Shown one piece after another: positions 10,821 to 20,580 of a stretch of DNA of 64,000 nucleotides (position 1 is its first letter; each line of letters opens with the position of its first letter). The notes beneath the pieces were generated by a model that was not told where the DNA came from, made no database searches, and saw only the letters and a program-made list of their open reading frames with translations. A program made the position numbers and the translations under genes. Origin of the DNA: Cryptomeria japonica. Its lineage: Eukaryota > Streptophyta > Pinopsida > Cupressales > Cupressaceae. Location: assembly GCF_030272615.1 (NCBI RefSeq), contig NC_081415.1, forward strand, positions 233,003,303-233,067,302, given 5' to 3'.

Positions 10821-10953
10821 CCCACCTCAGGGCCAAGGAAACCAGTTTCAAGGGAATTGGCAACCTACTTCTCAATGGAAGGGAAGCAAACCATGTAATG
10901 CCCAATCTTCTGGTTATGATCCGCCTATCCAACAGCCACAACTTCTTGCATTA

Positions 10954-11640
10954 ATGCCTCCTCCTGCAGCCACTACTGCACCGCCTAAACCAATGGAGTT
11001 GCCTACTCAACCATTGCCAAATCCTAATATTAAGTCTCAACAACAACCACAAGCTTATTCAACTGATGTTAATCAATACCTAGCCTATTCTTTATTTCTA
11101 AATGACATTCACCTCCGATCTGTGACAACTCTACCAAATCCCTCTCATCTAGTTATCACTGAGGTACAAGAGGAGCAAGAACTCTCTAATCCAACATATA
11201 CAATCCCTCAGAACCAAATATTTCCACCATTCCCCCACAGGTTGCAAGAAAAGGAAGTTCCCACAGAACAACAACAAAGCTTTGATATTATTGATCAACT
11301 GAAGCATATTTGTGTTAAAATTCCATTGTTGCAAGAAATAAAAGATGTTCCCATATATGGTAAGGCATTGAGAGAAGCATGTCTAAAAAAACCTGGCAAG
11401 AAGAAAAAGGATCAACAAACAATGCATGTTATGGTTCAACTGGCCGATATTATGTTAGGCAAGATTGCCATTCCAAAGTATTCTGATCCAGGTGGTCTTG
11501 ATGTGAGTATAGTCATTAATGGCAGTCAAATAAAAAATGTTTTGATTGATTTAGGGGTAGACATTAATGTAATGACAAGGGAAGTAATGAAACAACTTGA
11601 GATCAATAGTTTAAGGCCTACACCCACAGTTCTATAGCTT
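10954..11640 (+). pseudogene. Athila-like linker and aspartic protease
   Basis: Pro/Gln-rich linker followed by the Athila-type pre-protease segment (FDIIDQLKHICVKIPLLQEI, then DVPIYGKALREACLKK) and the protease core with NVLIDLGVDINVM at about 11540-11575. The usual catalytic D-[ST]-G is changed to D-L-G, so the protease would be inactive as read. The frame ends at a TAG (11635) and continues in decayed form to about 11900, where ILGRPWLG (the flap/LGRPFL region) is seen. It sits between gag and RT as expected. Confidence 0.75.
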
Positions 11641-12169
11641 GCTGATAGCTCTACAGTGAGACCTGATGCTATCATAGAGGATGTAGTAGTTATTTTGGAT
11701 TCCTAGGAATATCATGCAGACTTTATGATTTTATCTCCAAAAGAAACATTGGGAGAATATCTGGTCATTTTGGGTAGACCTTGGCTTGGCACAACTGATG
11801 CATATATTGGATGTAGATTAGGGGATATGACTATTTTAGATGGGTGTTCTACAAAAATATTAGCCTTGTATTCTCTAGCACAACCCCAGCTTGAATAACA
11901 ACAAGCTGTTTGACCTATTTTGGGGGAAGAATCTGAGGAATTTGACTCTATTAATCACCTTAGGAAGATTAATCAAGGGTCACTCATGCAGTTATATGAC
12001 GAGGAATCAATTCTTTATAAAATATTGATAAATGAATTAATAGAAGAGAAAAAATTACAGGAATTGGTTCTAAATATTGCAGGTTTGGACTTTCCTGCAA
12101 CCATTGATATATTGCATACTCTATTGCTGTAGGAATTATCTTCTTCTCATTTTTCCATTATGAACTAGA

Positions 12170-13200
12170 TTGATCTTACTATTAAGATAGAAGTGGAGTT
12201 AAATAAATGTTTTGAATATCAATACAGATCTATCAGATACTCAAAAAGAGGCCCTTGTGGACTTGCTGAAACTTCATAAAAATGCTTTTGCATGGGATTA
12301 CAAGGATATGCATGGGATAGATCCAACAGTTTGCACCCACCGTATTTATATAAAGTAAGAGTGTTGCCCACTCAGACAACCTCAAAGAAGAATCAATCCT
12401 GCCTTGAAGGTGATAGTTAAAGAAGAATTGCAGAAGTTGTTAAAAGATGGGTTTATCTATCCTATCTCTGACAACCAATGGGTATCACCTATGGTCATAG
12501 TCCCTAAAAAAGGAGGAAAATGGAGGGTATGTGTTGATTATAGAGCCTTGAACTTAGCCACAAGAAAAGATCATTTTCCATTACCATTTGTGGATCAGGT
12601 ATTGGATTCTCTAGCTGGTAAAAGATAATTTTCATTCCTTGATGGATTCAGTGATTACAATCAGATCCAGATAGCCCCCAAGGTTCAAGAGAAGACAACA
12701 TTTACTTGTCCATGGAGCACACATGCATATTCTGTTCTTCCTTTTGGGTTGTGTAATGCTCCAACCAATTTTCAAAGAGCGGTGATTAGTATTTTTCTGA
12801 CATTTCTCAAGATATTATGGAAATTTATATGGATGACTTTGTAACTTATGGTTCTGAATTTGAGCAGGCATTGGGTAATCTGATGAAAGTTTTGCAACGA
12901 TGTGAAGACTAGAATTTGTCCTTAAATAGTGAGAAGTGTTTCATCATGATGCAAGAAGGAATAATCCTTGGTCATCATATCTCTATAGATGGCATCCAGG
13001 TGGATCCAACAAAGATTGAGGTCATTCAGCATATTAATGACCCTGTGAAACAAAAAGATGTAAGAAGTTTTCTTGGTCATGCTGGATGCTATAGATGGTT
13101 TATTAAAGATTTCAGTAAAATTGCAAGTCCCTTATATTCACTACTTACTAAAGATATGGAATTTAAATGGACCCCAACATGCAATGAAGCTTTCTGAAAG
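12170..13200 (+). pseudogene. Reverse transcriptase of the Athila-like element (broken)
   Basis: RT domain with VKEELQKLLKDGFIYPISDN, WVSPMVIVPKKGGKWRVC, VDYRALNLATRKDHFPLPF (12404-12590), a TAA at 12626, then FSFLDGFSDYNQIQIA, LPFGLCNAP and, after a frameshift, IYMDDFV at about 12820-12845 (catalytic DD intact). It continues with LSLNSEKC and LGH.IS..GI..DP.K through a TAG, into VRSFLGHAGCYRWFIKDFS near 13060-13120. It copies the element RNA into cDNA in living relatives. At least two frameshifts and three stops make it non-functional here. Confidence 0.85.
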
Positions 13201-13650
13201 CTTAAGAATGCTTTGACTCAAGCACTAGTTCTTAAAGGCCCAAATTGGTCTCTACCATTCCAAATCCATACAGATGCATCTAATTATGCAATAGGAGCAG
13301 TGTTAGGACAAAAAATTGACAAATTGGAAAATGCAATATATTATATTAGCAAGAATTTGCAGGGACTTGAATTGAATTACATAGTCACTGAAAAGGAAAT
13401 GCTAGCTGTCATATATGCACTTAACAAATTTAGACACTATATCACAGGATATCCCATATTTGTGCATAAAAATCATACTGCAATTAGATATCTCATGAAT
13501 AAGCATCAATTACTGGTAGATTAGCTCGTTGGTTATTGTTGATGCAGGAATTTGATATCACAGTTGTTGATAAACCAGGGAAGTCTAATGTGGTTGCAGA
13601 CTATCTTTCAAGACTTCAATTACAAGAAGATTCTACAGTGATAGATGACG
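13201..13650 (+). pseudogene. RNase H of the Athila-like element
   Basis: Frame 13213-13524: LPFQIHTDASNYAIGAVLGQ (first catalytic Asp), NYIVTEKEMLAVIYAL (Glu), FVHKNHTAIRYLM, a TAG and frameshift, then EFDITVVDKPGKSNVVADYLSR (about 13545-13610). These are the standard plant Gypsy RNase H blocks, degrading the RNA strand of the RNA-DNA hybrid. One stop and one frameshift interrupt it. Confidence 0.85.
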
Positions 13651-14959
13651 CTTTTCCAGATGAACAATTGTTTCTCATTCAAGCTCACACTCCTTGGTAT
13701 GTTGATATTGTCAACTATTTAGCTGCAGCTAAGATGCCAATTTATTTCTCTCCTAAGGAAAGAAGGTTTCTAGTTGAAAAAAAATTTAACTTCTCATGGA
13801 TTGCTAATTGTCTATTTTACACTGGACCTAACCAAGTCATGAGAAGATGTGTCAGAGGAGATGAAACGTACGACATCCTGCATGCATGTAATGACGAGCA
13901 ATGTGGAGGCCATTTTTCTACCAAAAGAACAACACTGAAAATACTCAATATAGGATACTATTGGCCCACATTTCATAAGGATGCAACATAGTACACACAG
14001 AAATGTGACAGATATCAGTGAATGGGAAGACCTATAAAATCTGATGAGATGCCACTATATTCATAAATATTAGTTGCACCATTTGACAAGTGGGGATCAG
14101 ATTTTGTTGGCCCAATTGATCCACCTTCTAATGGAAGATCTTATATTTTGGTATGGATAGACTATGTAACAAAATGGGTAGAAGCTCATGCCATGACACA
14201 TGCAAGAGATAATAAGGTAGCTGAGTTTCTTTATGAAGAGATATTTACAAGATATGGAGTACCAAGGGAAGTTGTCTCAGACCAGGGACCTCAATTTACT
14301 TCAACATTGATAACTGCTTTGGTCAATGAATACAATATAAGGCATAGAAAATCTACTCCATATCATCCACAAGCTAATAGACAAGTAGAAGTTACAAATA
14401 GAGAGATTGAGGCTATTCTTACAAAAATAGTATCTGTTCATAAGAAAGACTGGTCTCGTCGGCTTTTAGAAGCAATTTGGGCATACCGAACAACTTGGAA
14501 AACACCATTTGGTTTTACACCTTTTGAGATGGTTTATGGCAAAACAACAATGATGCCTATTGAATCTAAGCATAAAACCCTGAGGATAGCTTTGCAATTA
14601 TGACATTATCTGAAGCACAGAAAGAATGCATTCAACAATTAAATGTTCTAGATGAATGGAGGAAGATAGCTGTTCAACAGACAGAATTGATTCAAAATCA
14701 AAGAGAAAAATGGCATGATAAATATATCAAGGAAAATAAATTCAAAGCTAGTGACTGGGTACTACTGTATGATTCCAGATATAAAGATGCTATGGGAAAA
14801 CTTCAAACTAGGTGGTTAGGTCCATATGAGATAGAAGAAGTTTTCCAGAATGGATCTGTTCATTTGTCCATAATTGATCCTATTCGATTTAAACTCTTAG
14901 TAAATGATCACCAAATGCGTCTATATCATAAGTTGACCACTAAAGAGGAGTTCCTGTAG
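13651..14959 (+). pseudogene. Integrase and GPY module of the Athila-like element
   Basis: The zinc-binding N-terminus reads H.CNDEQCGGHFS and KCDRYQ, so the last Cys of HHCC is Tyr. The catalytic core has WGSDFVGPID (first Asp), DQGPQFTS (second Asp) and QVEVTNREI (Glu), so DDE is still visible. The region to 14603 is AIWAYRTTWKTPFGFTPFEMVYG. After a frameshift the C-terminal module carries WVLLYDSR and RWLGPYEIEEVF (GPY motif). Stops lie at 13989, 14020 and 14066. In its family it joins the cDNA ends to the target, producing the 5-bp CTTGG duplication seen here. Confidence 0.88.
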
Positions 14960-15575
14960 CAATTTGCTTGACAGGGTGAAACAAAGGTTCCTGCAGCAAC
15001 TGACAATGATCGTGCAACAACTCACCAACTTCCTACTATAGTTGAGCAAGGTAATAAAGGTAAAGTTCATGTATCCTTTGCAGTGAACATATTTGCCGCT
15101 TCATAATAAAATATTTCCATATCTTATGGGAATATTCTTCTTCATAAATAAAATTCCATCCACGTCATTCCATCCCACATTCTTACCTATCATTTCACTT
15201 CATTTCGCTGTCATTTTTTGTACAACTGCAGGTATGTGTATATTGTGTTTTGTTTTAATTATGCATTTATTAGTTCATTATGGTTATATCCTTTTTAAAT
15301 CCGTTCCACTCCTTGAAATCTTGTCAGCTTATGTGGACACGTGCTAGGTTAAGTTGGGGGGGGTGCTTTATAGTTTGGTTTCCAAAGTGATTGATTATCC
15401 GTCCTCTTTGGTACTCTAAATTGATTTCTTTCCATCATTGCTTATTATGCTATTATTTCACGCAAGGGAATAATAAATTCTGCCGCCAAAATTGAGATAT
15501 GTATGGGAATTTACATTTAGCAAGTCTGTCAGATATTTTGGTTCAGCTGCAGAGTAAAAAATAGAAGAGTAAGAG
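14960..15575 (+). other. Non-coding gap between pol and ORF3
   Basis: About 600 bases without convincing coding. It includes a G-run (TTGGGGGGGG at 15354-15363) resembling a purine tract, possibly a second internal one, and words such as GTTCCTGCAGCAACTGAC shared with the LTR. Confidence 0.35.
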
Positions 15576-18062
15576 ATGGGTGGTGATCCAATTCGCCATG
15601 AGCCAATGGCTCATGTAGTGTTGCTGCAAGATGCTCTTTGTGAGCATTATTTTAGACACCATGGCTGGCTGGATTACTTTTTGAAAATCAAGGACTATAA
15701 TGAAGAAATTATTGTAGAATTTATGCATTCCTTTAATGAAGGAGAAGCTACAGTTAAAGGCTTTAGTGTTATTGCTATGGAGAAGCAAAAAGTAGAAGTA
15801 ACGGGGTTACCGTAGGAAAGAGAACTATTTCCAGAATCAAAAGATGCAAGGAGCGCTAGGGCAGAGTTCACAATTCCCACGGATGGACCCCTAATGGTGG
15901 ACAAACAAGGAACTAGAAGGGTTTCTCTGCCAGCAAAGTGGCCTTAGGTAGCTTTGTATGTTATGAGATACATTACATGTGAGGGGTGATATTCAAATCT
16001 GCATTCACCTCATTTAAAATTACTTAGTCATCTACGACATGTACGGTGAGTGAATGTTCCTAATTTCTTATACCACCTCATTTCTACAAGCACTAAGGAG
16101 ACACAAAAAAATGGAAATTACTCCATTAGCCACCATGGATTGGTTAAGCTGCTTGTACAATGGTCCCTAAGAGACGTTTCACAAATGGAATGGGGCGTAT
16201 TTGAGGATATACTGCAATTTAGGGTTGAAGATGCCCCTGTTGTAGATAATTTGCCGATTGAAGAAGAAAATGTTGCAGAACCCTCTTCCCCTGTAGTTGT
16301 TGCAGAAGAGGATTTGCTTGTTGCTGAAGGAGCTGTGGTTATTATGGAGGAAGAGACGATGGAAGCAAATGTGGAATAATCCTCTACTTCTGTTCAAAGA
16401 GATTCACTAGTTCCTCAAAGAAAAGGGAAGGAGTTGGAAAGGGATGAAACAGATGAAGAACTCATGACCCAGCCGCAGGTAACTCAGATTCCTCATGTAG
16501 CCAAGAGGTGTAGAACAAAAAGAAAAAATCCTATAGCAACTGAAGCAGCTCTTGCAACCATTCCAAAGGTTTATGTGAGAAGAACACGTAGTAAGACATA
16601 GAAGACTCATCCTGAGGGTAATCCGACATAGGTTATTACAGTGGAAACTTCAAAGGAAGGAAGCCCTGTAGATATTGAAATTCCTGAAGAAGGAAGCCCT
16701 GTGGATGATGAAATTGAAGTAAAAGTTGATGAGGATAGACTAGAAAATATTTCTTTTATGGCACAACAACTTGAAGAAACTGTTGGAAATATTTCTCAAC
16801 AACCTGAAGAAATTGTTAGAGATATTCCTGAGCAGTTTGAAGAAATGATTGGAAATATTTCTCAACTACCTAAAGAAATTGTTGGAGATATTCCTGAGCA
16901 GTTTGAAGAGACTGTTGGAGACATTCTACAACAACCTGAGGAAAATATTGGAGAGATGATAGCACAGATTGAGGAGTTTATTGAGGAAATCCCACGGCCT
17001 AAGGTAGCACCTATTAGACCTCCTTCATCCCTAAGTAGTTTATCTATTGCTTTAACATTTTATAGACAATGGGAAATAGAGAGGGATATATTGCAAGGGA
17101 TTATTGATAAACAAGAAAAAGAAATTGAAAAGAGAGATAAGAGAATTGAGGAATTAGAGGCTAAGGTGGAAATAATTTTTGGTATGGTTCCTGAGTTAAT
17201 GCAGTGTAGGTCACCTCTAAGGGTTTATGCAGTACACTTGAAGGAGTGGTATTTGAACTTCAAACTAAACTACATTATTAGGGACCTTAGCCCCTCCTTA
17301 GAAACACCTGAAGAATTCTTTTATGCTTACCAAACCTCTCCACCGACTGTGAAGAATTTACTATGTGAATTGTACTTACATAACTATGCTGTACCCTCAG
17401 ACAGGGAGTGGAACCCTTTATTGTATATTGGGGATGTCCATATCAAAGCTTTAATGCCATGGATCCAAAATGATATCATCATGGGGTAACAAGCCAAGGA
17501 GTATGAAAAATTAGAGTTTGACTATCCATTACCATTAAGGAGAAAATTAGAAGCATCAAGAGTTCTTTATTATGAGTGGCATAAATTACTGGTAAGAGAT
17601 GATGTTAAGAAATTAGTGCTTCCAATGAGAGAAGAAATCTATCAGGCATATGAGCATTTGGTTTAGACTGACAGGACAACTGCAATAGAAGGGTTAACTC
17701 AGTGCTAGAATAATTTACTAGAATAGTTAAAGCAGGGAGAACCTTATTCACTATAGAATTTTCAGGCAGCCATGCAAAGAGCCCCCAGATATATACAGTT
17801 AGGCAGGGAGAAAGCCAACAATTGGCTACCATTGATCTTTCAGCCCCCAATCCTCATGTGGCCACTTTTGGCATGTCAGCCTATGGAACAAAACTATGAT
17901 GCAATCACAGAAGAATCAGCTAGATGGTCCAGGCTAGAAAATATGAAGGGATTTTATTGGAATTTGGCTTTAGGGGGAATAGGTCAGGGCACCATTGGTG
18001 ATTTAAGAGTTACTGCAAGAGTCAGAAATTTTCCTTTTGCTGTAGGATCAACAAGCTCTTAA
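15576..18062 (+). pseudogene. ORF3 after pol (829 codons, nonsense-ridden, no frameshift)
   Basis: A single frame from ATG 15576 (MGGDPIRHEP) to TAA 18060, interrupted by about a dozen stops but no frameshift. The N-terminal part reads HHGWLDYFLKIKDYNEEIIV, EFMHSFNEGEATVKG and KVEVTGLP, a pattern like the putative plant transposon protein/Athila-type ORF ('..F...V.G..I...+GLP'). Then come VNVPNFLYHLISTSTKET and HHGLVKLLVQWSLRD. An acidic region, a 7x11-residue repeat (16767-16997), a charged coiled coil (EKEIEKRDKRIEELEAKVE, near 17120) and a C-terminal part with LCELYLHNYAV follow. No signal peptide or membrane segment stands out, so an envelope role is not supported. Function unknown. Confidence 0.7.
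16767..16997 (+). repeat. Seven 33-bp (11-residue) tandem repeats in ORF3
   Basis: The units read QLEETVGNISQ, QPEEIVRDIPE, QFEEMIGNISQ, LPKEIVGDIPE, QFEETVGDILQ, QPEENIGEMIA and QIEEFIEEIPR, alternating so that the DNA has a 66-bp higher-order period. Eleven-residue periodicity suits a hendecad coiled coil. Confidence 0.9.
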
Positions 18063-18074
18063 AGTTGGGGGGCA
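18061..18074 (+). promoter_or_regulatory. Polypurine tract of the Athila-like element
   Basis: AAAGTTGGGGGGCA lies directly before the 3' LTR start TGATAAG and matches the AGTTGGGGGGC-type tract usual in plant Gypsy elements. Confidence 0.8.
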
Positions 18075-19353
18075 TGATAAGTTGAGACTTTGTCATGATT
18101 TTATCATCAGAACTCTTAGGTTTTTGACATCTTTTGGTTTGCGTAGTAGTAGTAATGTATTGCAAATTGACTATATGTATTCCATGTGTTAAGCCGAACT
18201 CATGAAATCATGTTTGAACTTTGCCGGTCTATTCCTGCAGCCATGACATTTATTCCTGCAGCCATGACATTTGTTTCTGCAACCATGTGATTTGTTCCTG
18301 TTGCCATGCGAATTATTTAGGGTAATATCATATGTGAATTAATGAATGCGTTAATTAAATAAAATGCGTATGTATGTCCTTGTATGTTGTTTTTGTTGTA
18401 GTGCAGGTAATAAATGATGTCACGGTGGAAATTCTCCTTTCGCGCCTGAAGAAGGAAAGATCGCGTAAGAGATAACTGGAGATCAAACTTAAGAGGAGAT
18501 GAGCAAGCACAAGGTACGACATAGGTGGAGTAGCCAAGCAACACTACTGAAGTCTAACTTTAGTAGGCATTGAATTTGGAAAACACCACCATGACATGTA
18601 AAGACTATGGTTCGGTTTAGATCCACATTTCTTGTAGCCAAGCTCTACTTATTTTCTTTATCAGTCAATCATCCACCTCTTCTTCTAGGCGTCATTTGAG
18701 TTGTCTATTGTAGTTGATCTTCTCTTTATTATAAGCTCCTCCTTTTTCTTAGAGGTTAGACATAATAGAAAGGAATAGAGCAGAAGATTTTGATAAACAA
18801 TCTTGAGTTTCTTTTCAAAATATGTAATCACTTTCAGGAAGCAATGAATTGAAGATATGTTGTTCTGAACCATTAAAGGTAGTTTTCTAGAAGCTTGATA
18901 TCACTCATCCAAGGGGGCCCACTTGGTGAGTGATCCTATGTGTGCTCATTGAAATTATTTTTACTTTAGTTGTAGTAGAAGTTCTTGCTCTGACTATTCT
19001 TGTAGCCACTAGAAACAGATCCACTGATTGTTCCAGTAGCCAAGCCAGAATAGTGTAATTTCTGTTATCTATATTAGATCTTTCCAGCATTGTTTTTATA
19101 AGTTTTTCTTGTAGCCTTCTATAATTTTCATTCTTGCCTTTCCTTTTCGCATAATGTTAGCTACTGCAGTAATGCAGAATAGCCATTGAAGGAGTTTAGT
19201 GCATATATAGTGAATACCCATTTCAAGTATTACGTCCCTGGGTTGATAACTAAATGAGCACTAGCAATGAAAATAATAACTTTACCAGATGAATGTCCAA
19301 ACTTCGGGTTGAGACTTCAATTAGAGTTATTATTATTATTGTTGGAGTAGACA
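18075..19353 (+). repeat. 3' LTR of the Athila-like element (1279 bp)
   Basis: Full-length match to 8102-9360 with TG...CA ends. It has four 21-bp TTCCTGCAGCCATGACATTT units (18232-18315) against three in the 5' LTR, which accounts for nearly the whole 20-base length difference. Confidence 0.92.
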
Positions 19354-19358
19354 CTTGG
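19354..19358. repeat. Right target-site duplication (CTTGG)
   Basis: Exact copy of 8097-8101, directly after the GTAGACA end of the LTR. Confidence 0.95.
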
Positions 19359-20580
19359 GAGCACATTTCTATCTCGAGGCCAGTTATTCATGTTGACTTG
19401 CAACCTGAAGAGCCATATGCGTTCAGATACACACTTGGTATTAGACACAGGGGTTCGTGTAACACCTTGTACTAGCGACATCAACTTGATATCTTACAAC
19501 ATTTTATTTGGAGACCATATTTAGATTTCCCCGGTTGGGAAAATAATGCACAACACTTGCCTTTCTACAGACAACAAAGATATCTAATTGGGAGGACCTT
19601 TGAGATGTAGAGGATTATTGAGATGTCTCTTCTAGGATAGGTACTCAGACAATTTGGGGAGGTACAGGTGACACTGTTGTTACAACGTACTTTGCTCGTG
19701 TTTCTCATGAGGTTTCTGATTAGGGTGTATGCATACAGCCACATGTGGCGACTGCCAAGTTTGATGCTCTTTAGGAATTACCGTGGGGTTGGAGTGTAGG
19801 TGCAACAAATCCAAGGACTACTCCTGAGTATGATGCATGGTGTGCCAGACATAGGCCTATTCCACTGACTAATCTGACTATTCCGATCACAACGCAACAA
19901 ATACAACATCCTAGACAACAAGTGAGGATCGACATGGGGGAGAGGAGGGGAGATGATAGAGGAGAGGAGGGTGGAGGAGATGACAAGGGAGGAGAGGAGG
20001 ACGTAGACATTGGTGGAGACACTGAGTCTATGAGCAGTGGGGATGACGATGAATATTCAAAGTCATCGAGTAGTAAGGACGGGGATGATGATGGTATGCC
20101 AGAGTTAGAGGATGTTCCTGCTGTAGAGGGCGGAGGAGGAGGATAGGGTGGTTATGAAAATGATGATGATCCACAAATTCTCAGAGTGCAGATTCAGAGT
20201 CTAGAGAACGAGGTTGCCAGATGATATGTTGATCGAGAGGCATATCGCAGAGACTATGGTGCATTAGAGACTGAGAGAGATAATCTCCAGAGGGAGAGAG
20301 ATGAGGTGGTTAGGAGAGTGCACATCACCATGGTTGCATATGATCAGTTATTTGGGTTGGTGATAGAGGCACGTAGCTAGGTAGATAGATATTTTGTTAC
20401 TACATAAGAGGCTATTTATTATCGGCAGGCTTATGAGAGAGCTATTCTTGAGGGTCAGAGGGAGCCTAGTTTTAGTGCTTTTATGGGGAGAAGATCAATT
20501 CGATCTACCTCTTGATAGAATAGTAGCGGAGAAGTCATGGGTCCACCTCGACATCCTGGGGTAGGATCTAGCGGGTAAGA
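19359..20580 (+). pseudogene. PMD antisense ORF of Gypsy B, second part
   Basis: Continuation of the ORF at 7000-8101. The first residues after the duplication complete the PMD motif (TWAW|EHISISRP). PLEDVs of the family's second half follow: FIWRPYLDFPGWENN, then a stop and VLRQFGEVQ. A frameshift lies near 19665-19735, followed by ELPWGWSVGA and TPEYDAWCARHRP. The C-terminal region is acidic and Gly-rich (19922-20140) and then a coiled coil (QIQSLENEVAR, ALETERDNLQRERDEVVRRV). It ends in decayed sequence near 20580. Stops at 19473, 19605, 19635, 20144 and 20222 show it is not translated intact. Confidence 0.78.

Larger units (their letters stand above)
8102..19353 (+). mobile_element. Athila-like Ty3/Gypsy retrotransposon, complete with both LTRs (11,252 bp)
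   Basis: Plus-strand element with 5' LTR 8102-9360, gag, protease, RT, RNase H, integrase, an additional long ORF3 after pol, a purine tract and 3' LTR 18075-19353, flanked by perfect 5-bp CTTGG duplications. The order PR-RT-RH-INT and the GPY module mark it as Gypsy. The long post-integrase ORF and the pre-protease segment (DIIDQLKHICVKIPLL) are Athila-like. All coding regions have stops, and pol has several frameshifts, so it is not autonomous now. Confidence 0.9.

Noticed and set aside
15576-18062. Envelope gene of the Athila-like element
   Set aside because: The position fits, but no signal peptide, fusion or membrane segment is visible; the sequence is acidic and coiled-coil.
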